Shown here: piece after piece, positions 33,178 to 40,085 of the stretch
How positions within the stretch are numbered: the stretch's first letter is position 1
How the letters are laid out: the number at the start of each line of letters is the position of its first letter
NCBI GenBank assembly: GCA_002349565.1
Contig: DEDN01000003.1
Span: 16,427 to 61,414 of the forward strand
Source: Alphaproteobacteria bacterium UBA2903
GTDB taxonomy: Bacteria; Pseudomonadota; Alphaproteobacteria; CAAGCB01; CAG-977
DNA length: 44,988 nucleotides
Direction of reading: 5' to 3'
Translations under genes and position numbers: made by a program
Notes under the pieces: model-generated
The model's database searches: none
The model's input: the letters and a program-made list of their open reading frames with translations, nothing else
What the model was told of the DNA's origin: nothing

Positions 33178-33729
33178 TTACTTCGTCAGCTTGTCCAACC
33201 AATCGTCCAGATCGTCCGTTTCGTTGCCGTATCCTTGCCAGCCGTCTTGAACAACCGTGCATCCTTTGCATTGATTGGTCATATCGGCGATTGTGCGCTG
33301 TCGTCCGCCGCCGCCGTGCGTGATAAAGGGAACAACCGTTTTACCCGCAAAGTCATAGCTTTCCAGAAAACTGCTGACCTGCGGCGTAATTGTTCCCCAC
33401 CAGTTGGGCGATCCGATAAAAATAACGCCATACTGTTCCATATCGGGAACGCTTGTTGTCAGTTTGGGGCGGAAGCCGCTTAAAATTTCCCGCTTTGCCT
33501 GTTCCGTCATCGGGCGGTATTCGGCGGGATATGTTCCCTCCGCCTTGATTTCAAATAAATCGCCGCCGACTTTGGCGTGAATGGCCTCCGCCACCGCTTT
33601 GGTGTTGCCGCTGTATGAATAATAAGCAACCAAAACTTTTCTGCCTGTCACATCAACCTCCCCGGCTTGCGCCGTTCCAAATCCCAGAGCCGCCAGTAAA
33701 GCCGCCCCGAACATCAATCCTTTTTTCAT
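33178..33729 (-). CDS. Exported flavodoxin
   Basis: A flavodoxin-fold protein of 183 residues with a Sec signal peptide (MKKGLMFGAALLAALGFGTAQA, written here in full as 22 residues would exceed need; the cleavage site is AQA before G23). FMN contacts: YYSYSGNTK phosphate loop, GSPNWWGT loop and THGGGG loop. Flavodoxins shuttle one or two electrons; an exported one would work in the periplasm and needs its flavin there. It is the last of three overlapping genes (4-base overlap with the decarboxylase-like gene) whose products all carry export signals, which points to a shared periplasmic redox task. A sequence-level oddity is the use of Sec for a flavin protein. Substrate unknown. Confidence 0.85.
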   Translation of the reverse strand: MKKGLMFGAALLAALGFGTAQAGEVDVTGRKVLVAYYSYSGNTKAVAEAIHAKVGGDLFEIKAEGTYPAEYRPMTEQAKREILSGFRPKLTTSVPDMEQYGVIFIGSPNWWGTITPQVSSFLESYDFAGKTVVPFITHGGGGRQRTIADMTNQCKGCTVVQDGWQGYGNETDDLDDWLDKLTK

Positions 33730-34460
33730 TTTTCGACCTCTTTGATTTCCTCGATTGTTTTCATCGCTGCGGGTGCGCCAATGTACGGCATCGCCTGAAC
33801 AATCGCGGCGGTCAAGACATCCTTGCCGTTGCCGATTTTCAGGTTCGTTTTGATGCGGCGTTCGGCTTCGTCCTTTGCCCCCAAAGCCGTCGCGACAACC
33901 AAAGCCAGCAGTTCGCGCGTTTTGGCGTCCAAGCCCGCACGCGTTGCGTAATCGACGTAAAAGGCTTTCGCCGCATCTTTCGCTAAAGCCGTTTCGTCCA
34001 GCCGCTTGCGTTCCGTTCCCGCCGCAGATTCAAGCGGCAGTTCAATCCCGCGCGTTTTGGCGACTTCGTTGAACACGCCGACCGCGTTCAGCGTGCGCGG
34101 ATACCCGATAAAGGGTGCGCAGGCGTAAATCGCCTCCCTCACTTTCAAAGGCGCGTTTCCGACGTTCAGCGCGGCGTTGATGTGCGCTTTCAGTTGCGGC
34201 AAAGTCTGCAAAGCCGCCAAAGATGACACCGTAATCAGCTCGCGCGTTTTATTGTCCAAATTGCCGACAAAGAACACTTCGCCGAAAATGTACTGCTGCA
34301 AAGTTTCCAACAATTCGGGATCGGTCGGGCTCGCCGTCCGTTCGGCTTTGAACAATTCTTCGTAAACCCTGTCCGTTTTTTCGTTCATCGTTTCCTCCGC
34401 ATTTGCAAAATTCGCAACGGCGCACAACGCCGCAATCAGCATCGTTTTCGTAAATTTCAT
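33726..34460 (-). CDS. Exported protein with two carboxymuconolactone decarboxylase-like domains
   Basis: A 244-residue protein from ATG 34460, which follows GGGGAAAAG; a longer GTG-initiated form has no such site and would bury the signal peptide. The signal (LIAALCAVANFANA) is followed by two CMD-like helical repeats, one around VFFVGNLDNKTRELITVSS...YACAPFIGYPRTLNAVGVF and one around DAKTRELLALVVATALGA...AMPYIGAPAAMKTI. The AhpD-type Cys-x-x-Cys of peroxidase members is missing, so peroxide reduction is unlikely. CMD proteins often accompany flavin oxidoreductases in electrophile-response operons. Overlaps both neighbours by 4 bases. Confidence 0.85.
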   Translation of the reverse strand: MKFTKTMLIAALCAVANFANAEETMNEKTDRVYEELFKAERTASPTDPELLETLQQYIFGEVFFVGNLDNKTRELITVSSLAALQTLPQLKAHINAALNVGNAPLKVREAIYACAPFIGYPRTLNAVGVFNEVAKTRGIELPLESAAGTERKRLDETALAKDAAKAFYVDYATRAGLDAKTRELLALVVATALGAKDEAERRIKTNLKIGNGKDVLTAAIVQAMPYIGAPAAMKTIEEIKEVEK

Positions 34461-35098
34461 AAGCTTTTCCCCAGTTTGTAAGCCTGTTCGACATACGGCG
34501 TTCCGTTGACCGCGCCCGCCTGCCACACACCCGAAGCAATCACCTGCCCCGCATCCTGCCAGCCCAAATAGTCCAGCAAAACCTTGTAGTGACTTTCAAT
34601 CGGCTTCGCCTGTGAAGCCGCCGTGTTGGCATACGTCATCAACAGCATCGCTTTTTTGGGGCGGTGGATTTTGCCGTTAATCGCATAAAAGCGATCAATG
34701 ACGGCTTTCAGCTGCGCGGAAATGCCGAAATAATACATCGGAGTCGCGAACACGACCGCATCGGCTGTAACGATATTGTCGCGCACGAATTCAAAATCAT
34801 CCTTGAACACGCACGGACCGTCCATGCCGCACGAATTGCAGGCAATACACGGATGCACGTTTTTGAACGCCGAATCAAAGCGCACGACTTCGTGTCCCGC
34901 TTCGGTCGCGCCTTTGATAAAGCTGTCCGCCAAAGTGTTTGAATTTCCGTTTTTGCGGGGACTGCCCGTTAAAACAAGGATTTTCATTTTTTGCTTCTCC
35001 CGCTCTTTTGCGGCGACGGCAACACGACTCAACGCCGCCGTGCCGACAACCGCCGCCGTCGTTTGCATTGTTTTTTTGATAAAATCGCGTCTGTTCAT
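34457..35098 (-). CDS. Tat-exported iron-sulfur flavoprotein (NADPH-dependent FMN reductase fold)
   Basis: A 213-residue protein with a twin-arginine signal (MNRRDFIKKT, then a hydrophobic stretch to about 30). The mature part begins ILVLTGSPRKNGNSNTL, the FMN phosphate loop, and has C84-x2-C87-x2-C90-x5-C96, the compact cysteine motif of iron-sulfur flavoproteins that hold a 4Fe-4S cluster next to FMN. Tat export fits a protein folded with its cofactors in the cytoplasm. ATG 35098 is chosen over an upstream start because AAGGAG lies about 8 bases before it and the Tat motif then begins at residue 2. It heads the three-gene redox operon behind a MerR-type promoter. Confidence 0.87.
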   Translation of the reverse strand: MNRRDFIKKTMQTTAAVVGTAALSRVAVAAKEREKQKMKILVLTGSPRKNGNSNTLADSFIKGATEAGHEVVRFDSAFKNVHPCIACNSCGMDGPCVFKDDFEFVRDNIVTADAVVFATPMYYFGISAQLKAVIDRFYAINGKIHRPKKAMLLMTYANTAASQAKPIESHYKVLLDYLGWQDAGQVIASGVWQAGAVNGTPYVEQAYKLGKSL

Positions 35099-35122
35099 CC
35101 GATTCGCTCCTTGAATGAAAAA

Positions 35123-35153
35123 ATGATAACCTTTAGAGTTCACTCCAAGTCAA
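35123..35153 (-). promoter_or_regulatory. MerR-type promoter/operator of the redox operon
   Basis: On the minus strand TTGACT (35148-35153) and TATCAT (35123-35128) are separated by 19 bases instead of 17. The spacer holds a dyad, TTGGAGT-GA-ACTCTAA (35133-35148), with one mismatch. A long spacer with a centred dyad is the hallmark of MerR-activated promoters, and this dyad resembles operators of the NmlR/AdhR electrophile-sensing branch. The start codon lies about 25 bases downstream. No separate merR gene is next to it. Confidence 0.75.
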
Positions 35154-35172
35154 GACATTTTTTCGCTTTGGT

Positions 35173-35201
35173 TTGACAAACGGACTTTTGCGCATTATGC
35201 T
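35173..35201 (+). promoter_or_regulatory. Promoter of the small ankyrin gene
   Basis: TTGACA (35173-35178), 17 bases, TATGCT (35196-35201): a perfect -35 and a good -10, 31 bases before ATG 35232. Divergent from the MerR-type promoter. Confidence 0.7.
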
Positions 35202-35231
35202 TCGCGCGTTTGAACGAAAGCGGAGAATACG

Positions 35232-35633
35232 ATGTCCCTCTATGAAACGGTATTGAAGAACAAAGACGCTTCGGCGCAGGAATTGGCGCAAGCCGTCGCG
35301 GCGATGATTGAATCGGGCGCTGACGCCGCCGTTTTGCTGTTCATGGCGGTTGAAGCCGACAACCTGCCCGCTGTCAAGCTGTTGATGGAATCGGGCGCAA
35401 ATCCGACTTTGGTCGTCGCGAACGAACAGAACGCCGTGTCACTGGCGATTAACGAAGAAAAGTGGGAAATTTTGGATTATCTGATGACCCGCGATTTCAA
35501 CCGCACCATGCTGTTTGAAGGCATTGCCGAACTCAGCCCGTCCATGATTGATTATCTGGAGGGCAAATATATCAAAGTCCCGCACGAATTGAAAAACGGC
35601 GAAGATCTGGATTGGATTAACCAAATCAACTAA
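35232..35633 (+). CDS. Small ankyrin-repeat protein
   Basis: A 133-residue cytoplasmic protein without signal peptide. AVKLLMESGANPTLVVANEQNAVSLAI and the flanking helices LLFMAVEADN and EILDYLMTRDF make two to three degenerate ankyrin repeats with caps; the last 40 residues are not repeat-like. Probably a protein-binding module; the partner is unknown. CGGAG 7-8 bases before ATG 35232 and a strong promoter support expression. It converges on glgX with a 44-base gap that shows no convincing terminator. Confidence 0.75.
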   Translation: MSLYETVLKNKDASAQELAQAVAAMIESGADAAVLLFMAVEADNLPAVKLLMESGANPTLVVANEQNAVSLAINEEKWEILDYLMTRDFNRTMLFEGIAELSPSMIDYLEGKYIKVPHELKNGEDLDWINQIN

Positions 35634-35677
35634 TCCAGCGTTTTGCCTTTTCAAAAGGATCAAACAATGGATCGTTT

Positions 35678-37867
35678 TTATCTGGAAAAATGTTTATTTT
35701 TCATTTGGGCAAGGACGCTTGCCGTTTGGTTCTGCCGCTGTTTCTGACGGTTTTCCGTACGCACCGCCTGCAATACCACTACGGAATGGGGCTGAGCGCG
35801 GTAATTGCCGTCCTTGATTTCGCGCTGTTCGACGGGCAGCTTTTCAACGCCCAAATGCGCGGTATCAAAAGCGACCTCCCAGCGTTGACCGTTCGGCGCG
35901 GGCGGCGTTCTGAAATCGACTTCGCCGTTGTGCGCGTTCATGATAATCATAAAATCGTCGTCCGCGGGCTTGCCGTCCTTTTTCGTCTTTTCGCCCGCCA
36001 AAACATAGGACAGCGTCTTGGCAAACGGCTGCCAGTCGCCGCTTGTCATCTCTTGCCCGTCGGGACGGATGAAAGTGATGTCTTTCGTTCCTTTGTCGTC
36101 AACGGGCTGTCCGTCAAAGTAATCGACGTTGCCCAAAACGGGGTGTTTGCGGCGCAGTTTCGTCATAAAGCCGACCATTTCAGCGGATTTAACGTCGCGG
36201 TCGGTCAGCTTGTCCCAGTTCACCCAGCTTGTTTCGTTGTCTTGGCAATACGGGTTGTTGTTGCCGTCTTGCGAACGGTTGAACTCGTCGCCCGCCAAAC
36301 GCATCGGCACGCCCGAAGCCATCAGCAAAGTCGCCTGCAGGTTGCGCACCATCTTATTGCGGAATTCGTCCAATCCCTCGTCCCGATAGCCCTCGTGTCC
36401 CCAGTTGCGCCCGAAGTTTTGATTCGCGCCGTCCTGATTGTGCCACGGATTGGCTTCGTTGTGTTTCTGTTCGTACGACCACAGGTCTTTGGCGGTAAAG
36501 CCGTCGTGCGCCGTCACAAAGTTGACGGACGGCGACATTTTTTCGCCTTCGTTCCGCAAATCGTCGGACGCGGTCATACGTTGCGCCATTTTGGCGGCGA
36601 ATCCCTCGTTCCCGCACCAGAAACGGCGGGTGTCGTCGCGGAAACGGTCGTTCCACTGCATCCAGTTTTTCTGGAAATTGCCGACTTGATAACCGCCGCC
36701 GCAGCAATCCCAAGGCTCGGCGATCAATTTACATTTCGACAGGACGGGGTCGGCTTTCAACGCCTGATAGAACGGGTGATTCTTGTCAAAGTCGCGGTTG
36801 GCGGGATCGCCCTCGCGTCCGCGCCCCATGACGGTCGCCAGATCGAAGCGGAAACCGTCGACGCCCATTTCCTCCGCCCAAAAACGCAAAGAATCAACCG
36901 CCAGACGGCGCGCCATCGGCTTGGTCATATCCAAAGCGTTGCCGCAACCCGTTTCCTGACGGTATTCGGATTTGTCGTTCGGGTCGTGAACAAAGTAATA
37001 CGCGCTGTCAATGCCTTTCAAGCTCAACATCTGCGTGTGCGCGTCGCCCTCGCCCACATGGTTATAGACGACATCCATGATGACTTCCTTGCCCGCCGCG
37101 TGATAAGCGTTGACCATTTTTTTGAATTCGACGGGATCGCCGTAATCGGGGTGCGGCGCGAAATAGGCGATCGGCTCGTACCCCCAATAGTTCGACAATC
37201 CTTTTTCGGCAACGGCGCGATCGGTCGCGAACGCCTGAACGGGCAGAAGCTCGACCGAAGAAATCCCCTGTTCGTCAATGTATTTCATGACTTCGGGATT
37301 TGCCAGCCCCGCGAATTTTCCCTTGTCGGATTCGGGAACGTCTGGGTGCTTCATCGTAAATCCTTTGGCATGCGTTTCGTAAACGACCGTCTGTTCCCAG
37401 GGAACGTTCGGGTGTTCCACCGTCCCGACGGCTTTTAATACCGCGGGATCCTGAATAATGGCTTTCGGCGCGATTTTGCCCGTGTCAACCGTATTTTTGG
37501 ACTTCGGATTCCCCGGGTCGGACGCCAGATAATCATCGCTCCATTCAAATTCGCGGTCCAGCTGGCGCGCGTACGGATCAATCAGCAGCTTGTTCGGATT
37601 AAAACGCATGCCGCGGTCGGGATCATACGGCCCGTCGACACGGTATCCGTAACGCATTCCCGGTTTTGCGTCGGGCAGATAACCGGACCAGATGCCGTCT
37701 TCGGATCGATTCGGCAATTCGATTCGCGTTTCGTTTTCGTTTTCATCGAACAGGCAAAGCTCAACCTTTGTCGCGTTTTCGGAAAACAGTGCGAAATTAA
37801 CGCCTTTGCCGTCATAAATCGCCCCCAGCTTTTCCGTACTTCCGGGAAGAATTTTGTTTTCTGCCAT
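35678..37867 (-). CDS. glgX: Glycogen debranching enzyme GlgX
   Basis: Hydrolyses alpha-1,6 branch points of glycogen limit dextrins. An N-terminal CBM48-like domain (GVNFALFSENATKVELCLFD) precedes a GH13 barrel with D342 as nucleophile (DGFRFDLA), E384 as acid/base (IAEPWD) and D455 (TAHDGF). The C-terminal beta domain is followed by a short basic, glutamine-rich tail. The 729 residues fit the family (E. coli 657, others over 700). No other glycogen gene is adjacent, which is unusual since glgX often sits with glgB, glgC or glgA. Confidence 0.93.
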   Translation of the reverse strand: MAENKILPGSTEKLGAIYDGKGVNFALFSENATKVELCLFDENENETRIELPNRSEDGIWSGYLPDAKPGMRYGYRVDGPYDPDRGMRFNPNKLLIDPYARQLDREFEWSDDYLASDPGNPKSKNTVDTGKIAPKAIIQDPAVLKAVGTVEHPNVPWEQTVVYETHAKGFTMKHPDVPESDKGKFAGLANPEVMKYIDEQGISSVELLPVQAFATDRAVAEKGLSNYWGYEPIAYFAPHPDYGDPVEFKKMVNAYHAAGKEVIMDVVYNHVGEGDAHTQMLSLKGIDSAYYFVHDPNDKSEYRQETGCGNALDMTKPMARRLAVDSLRFWAEEMGVDGFRFDLATVMGRGREGDPANRDFDKNHPFYQALKADPVLSKCKLIAEPWDCCGGGYQVGNFQKNWMQWNDRFRDDTRRFWCGNEGFAAKMAQRMTASDDLRNEGEKMSPSVNFVTAHDGFTAKDLWSYEQKHNEANPWHNQDGANQNFGRNWGHEGYRDEGLDEFRNKMVRNLQATLLMASGVPMRLAGDEFNRSQDGNNNPYCQDNETSWVNWDKLTDRDVKSAEMVGFMTKLRRKHPVLGNVDYFDGQPVDDKGTKDITFIRPDGQEMTSGDWQPFAKTLSYVLAGEKTKKDGKPADDDFMIIMNAHNGEVDFRTPPAPNGQRWEVAFDTAHLGVEKLPVEQREIKDGNYRAQPHSVVVLQAVRTENRQKQRQNQTASVLAQMKNKHFSR

Positions 37868-37926
37868 AAAATAATCCTTTCAGCAAAAACGCGGGAATCT
37901 GTCGTCCTGCGGAAAACTTTAGACAC

Positions 37927-37955
37927 ATTTTAGCGAAAACGGACAAACCTTACAA
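37927..37955 (-). promoter_or_regulatory. Promoter of glgX
   Basis: On the minus strand TTGTAA (37950-37955), 17 bases, TAAAAT (37927-37932). The leader to ATG 37867 is about 55 bases and has AAAGGA before the start. Confidence 0.55.
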
Positions 37956-37978
37956 GTTTTTTTTCACTTTTTCTTAAT

Positions 37979-38021
37979 AAAAAAAAGAAAGCCCGCCGTT
38001 TTCAAAAGGCGGGCTTTTTTT
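37979..38021 (-). terminator. Intrinsic terminator behind a truncated gene
   Basis: AAAGCCCGCC (37988-37997) and GGCGGGCTTT (38008-38017) form a perfect 10-pair stem with A- and T-tracts on either side. No intact gene on either strand ends here, but a minus-strand remnant stops 5 bases away at 38026, so this was probably its terminator. Confidence 0.85.
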
Positions 38022-38025
38022 CAGT

Positions 38026-38139
38026 TTAGTTTTGACCGCGTTTTTTCCTGAACAGCCGGTAGAAAAGTTTTGTTATTTCCACCAAAGCCAAAACCGCCGA
38101 AGAAACCAAAATGGTGCTGAACCATAAAACAGCGCTGGA
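38026..38139 (-). pseudogene. C-terminal remnant of a membrane-protein gene
   Basis: A 37-codon minus-strand frame that ends in TAA (38026-38028) right before a strong terminator. It reads as one membrane helix (AVLWFSTILVSSAVLALVEI) followed by a basic tail (FYRLFRKKRGQN), a typical membrane-protein C terminus. Upstream it meets a stop at 38140-38142, where the Fic-like fragment of the other strand takes over. I infer that the rest of the gene was lost in a rearrangement. A chance frame is possible since it is short. Confidence 0.4.
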
Positions 38140-38371
38140 TTATGTGTTGCAGTCGTCCGAATACTTTCGGCAGCTGAGTGTTTCCAAAATCGAAGAAGCG
38201 CATCGTTTGCTGACAAGCGGCCTGCGGGTCGCATCGGGTATTCGTCAAGGCATGATGGGCATTGTCGGCACGAACTATCACCCGCCGGATAACGGCTATC
38301 AAATCAAAGAAGCTTTGCAGCATCTGATTTCAGCCGTCAATCAAACGGGAAATCCCGTTGAAAAAGCCCTC
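38111..38371 (+). pseudogene. Fic-domain fragment (front half, no active site)
   Basis: About 87 codons that match the front half of Fic proteins: NHKTALDYV, SKIEEAHRLLTSGL, and GIVGTNYHPPDNGYQIKEAL, as in Fic proteins of the GTNYRPLDN type. Homology stops after NPVEKAL, just before the position of the HPFxxGNGR loop, so it cannot be catalytic. The frame continues without a stop into the secreted ankyrin protein, and a promoter and ribosome binding site for that gene lie at the join. No ribosome binding site was seen before ATG 38111. I take it as a truncated gene; a translated Fic-ankyrin fusion of 480 residues is the alternative but would bury the signal peptide. Confidence 0.6.
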
Positions 38372-38386
38372 CGAATGCTCTATCCT
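38358..38386 (+). promoter_or_regulatory. Promoter of the secreted ankyrin gene
   Basis: TTGAAA (38358-38363), 17 bases, TATCCT (38381-38386). Transcription would begin near 38393, 20 bases before GTG 38414. The -35 box lies in the last codons of the Fic-like fragment. Confidence 0.5.
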
Positions 38387-38413
38387 ACGGGAAAACAAAA
38401 ACGGAGGTTTTCG

Positions 38414-39553
38414 GTGGTCAAGTTTCTTTTTTTAATCCTTTTATTATGCGCTGAAACAGCCAATTCTCAAACTTTATCGGGGGTTGATTGGAAAACTGCA
38501 ACGCCGGGACAGATTCAAAAACTGATTGATGACGGAGCTTCTGTAACCGATGACTTGCTAATATCTGCGGTAATATTTAATTCTAGTCCCGCTGTTATCG
38601 AGGCGTTGATTAAAGCAAAAGCAGATGTTAACGCTCGGGATAAAGATGGTGGAACGCCGCTGATGCTTGCGACGCAATTCAATTCAAATCCCGCGGTTAT
38701 CGAAGCATTGATTAAAGCCAAAACGGATGTCAACGCGCGGAACAAATATGAGCTCACACCGCTGATGCTTGCGGCGCGATTCAATTCAAATCCCGCGGTT
38801 ATCGGAGCGTTGATCAAAGCCAAAGCGGATGTTAACGCGCGGGACAAATATGGGTTCACATCGCTGATGCTTGCGACGCGATTCAATTCAAATCCCGCGG
38901 TTATCGAAGCGTTGATCGAAGCCAAAGCGGATGTCAACGCTCGGGACAAAGAGGGGGGAACACCGCTGATGGCTGCGGCAAGCAACAATTCAAATCCCGC
39001 AGTTATCGGAGCGTTGATCAAAGCCAAAGCGGATGTCAACGCGCGGAACAAAAATGGGTTCACACCGCTGATGCTTGCGGCATACGACAATTCTAATCCC
39101 GCTGTTATCGAAGCACTAATCAAAGCCAAAGCGGATGTCAACGCGCGGAACAAATATGGATGGACGCTACTGATGGCTGCGGCAAGCCACAATTCAAATC
39201 CCGCGGTTACCAAGGCATTGATCAAAGCCAAAGCGGATGTTAACGCTAGGGATAAAAAGGGGTTCACACCGCTGATGCTTGCGGCGCAATTCAATTCTAG
39301 CCCTGCGGTTATCGAAGCACTAATCAAAGCCAAAGCGGATGTCAATGCTCGGGACAAAGCTGGGGTCACGCCGCTGATGGTTGCGGCAATGTTCAATTCC
39401 AACCCCGCGGTTATCGAGGCATTGATCAAAGCCCAAGCTGATGTTACCGCGCGGGATATATCCGGTAAAACGGCTTTCGATTACGCGGAAGACAATCCTG
39501 AAATTAAAGGAACGCCCGTCTATTGGAAATTAAATGACCTGATGTACAAATAA
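38414..39553 (+). CDS. Exported ankyrin-repeat protein with near-identical repeats
   Basis: A 379-residue protein. The start is GTG 38414, set by GGAGG (38403-38407) 6 bases upstream and by the Sec signal peptide that then begins the protein (VKFLFLILLLCAETANS). After a short linker come nine ankyrin repeats of 34 residues that share NSNPAVIEALIKAKADVNAR, then DK.G.TPLMLAA; the ninth is a diverging cap ending in DNPEIKGTPVYWKLNDLMYK. Repeats at this level of identity indicate recent duplication. Exported ankyrin proteins can bind host or envelope proteins; no target is evident. The gene is flanked by a Fic fragment on the left and an IS200-like remnant on the right. Confidence 0.85.
   Translation: MVKFLFLILLLCAETANSQTLSGVDWKTATPGQIQKLIDDGASVTDDLLISAVIFNSSPAVIEALIKAKADVNARDKDGGTPLMLATQFNSNPAVIEALIKAKTDVNARNKYELTPLMLAARFNSNPAVIGALIKAKADVNARDKYGFTSLMLATRFNSNPAVIEALIEAKADVNARDKEGGTPLMAAASNNSNPAVIGALIKAKADVNARNKNGFTPLMLAAYDNSNPAVIEALIKAKADVNARNKYGWTLLMAAASHNSNPAVTKALIKAKADVNARDKKGFTPLMLAAQFNSSPAVIEALIKAKADVNARDKAGVTPLMVAAMFNSNPAVIEALIKAQADVTARDISGKTAFDYAEDNPEIKGTPVYWKLNDLMYK
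38579..39457 (+). repeat. Tandem array of 102-base ankyrin units
   Basis: Units begin at 38579 and every 102 bases (38681, 38783, 38885, 38987, 39089, 39191, 39293, 39395): eight full copies and a partial ninth. The front part of each, coding NSNPAVIEALIKAKADVNAR, is almost invariant in DNA, while the last third varies, mostly at the exposed loop positions 21-25 and 33-34. Confidence 0.9.
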
Positions 39554-39572
39554 CGTTGTTTCATTAAAAGAG

Positions 39573-39599
39573 AGATCCCCGCGTAAAACGCGGGGATCT
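39573..39599. repeat. Strong GC-rich hairpin
   Basis: AGATCCCCGCG (39573-39583), loop TAAAA, CGCGGGGATCT (39589-39599): a perfect 11-pair stem 20 bases after the ankyrin stop. It lacks a T-tract on the plus strand; on the minus strand CTCTTTT follows. It may end the ankyrin transcript or be the end hairpin of the IS200-like element whose transposase tail lies 76 bases further on. Confidence 0.6.
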
Positions 39600-39675
39600 T
39601 CCGTAACGAGCCATAGCCCTCACGGTACAGGCAATGCCTAAATGGTGTTTTGTTTGGTCTGGTGCTCGCAAGTTG

Positions 39676-39813
39676 TTACTTGTTACCCGTGAACGGGTCG
39701 GACAAATCATGTGTCAGTTGTTCAGACGCTGCGTCTTCTTCCAACTGATGTTGGATATACTCCTTTATCTTTTTTGTATTTTTGCCCTCGGTATCCACAT
39801 AGTATTCCTTTTG
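39676..39813 (-). mobile_element. IS200-like transposase (TnpA) C-terminal remnant
   Basis: A 45-codon minus-strand frame reading YYVDTEGKNTKKIKEYIQHQ, then LEEDAASEQL and DPFTGNK before TAA (39676-39678). This matches the last helix and tail of IS200-type Y1 transposases. An in-frame TGA (39814-39816) closes it on the left, and neither the catalytic tyrosine nor the HUH motif is present in the remaining sequence, so it is inactive. The 120 bases on the downstream side, up to the hairpin at 39573-39599, look like the non-coding end of such an element. Confidence 0.6.
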
Positions 39814-39873
39814 TCAACAATATGTTTTCAAATCAATTTCATCATACGGGCGAACAATTCCCGGCGCCGCGGT

Positions 39874-40083
39874 TCACCCGCCGCCATATCGTCCGCATTT
39901 TTCCGCGCCGCCGCCCAGAAAGAAAGCTTTAACGTTCCGGCTTAAAACGCCGTTTTTGATTTCGGCGGCGTCCGTAAAATCAACCGATATTCCTTTTTCC
40001 CGAAAATAAGACGCCAGTTCCCCGTAAAGAGAACTGACGTCCGCGCAACCGTAATCCCGATAAATTAAGATTTTTGAGCGCAT
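39874..40083 (-). pseudogene. Truncated BPL_N/glutamine-amidotransferase-like gene
   Basis: Starts 2 bases after the rfbB stop on the same strand (ATG 40083) and reads SKILIYRDYGCADVSSLYGE, later VKAFFLGGGAE, then a stop at 39874, giving 69 residues. The opening strand, helix and GGG turn match the BPL_N domain, which is usually over 200 residues. After the glycine turn another frame stays open to 39828 (DDMAAGEPRRRELFARMMKLI is split by a short overlap), so a frameshift or a join with other DNA is likely. The IS200-like remnant follows directly. I consider it a gene cut off by rearrangement. Confidence 0.5.
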
Positions 40084-40085
40084 GC

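Noticed and set aside
35634..35677. Possible terminator between the small ankyrin gene and glgX
   Set aside because: Only a 4-base GATC stem ahead of five T, and a CCTTTTCAAAAGG palindrome with no room for a loop; neither is convincing.
35690..37438. A 582-codon open frame opposite glgX
   Set aside because: Same reason: a mirror of glgX, whose catalytic residues are all present on the minus strand.
38515..39429. A 304-codon repetitive open frame opposite the ankyrin repeats
   Set aside because: Its repeats simply mirror the 102-base units. The plus strand has the signal peptide, ribosome binding site and ankyrin pattern.
38579..39457. Regular repeats as a possible CRISPR array
   Set aside because: The units are 102 bases, contiguous and coding for ankyrin repeats; there are no unique spacers.
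39634..39945. A 103-codon plus-strand frame between the ankyrin gene and rfbB
   Set aside because: It is the reverse of the IS200-like remnant and the BPL_N fragment and has no ribosome binding site or family match.
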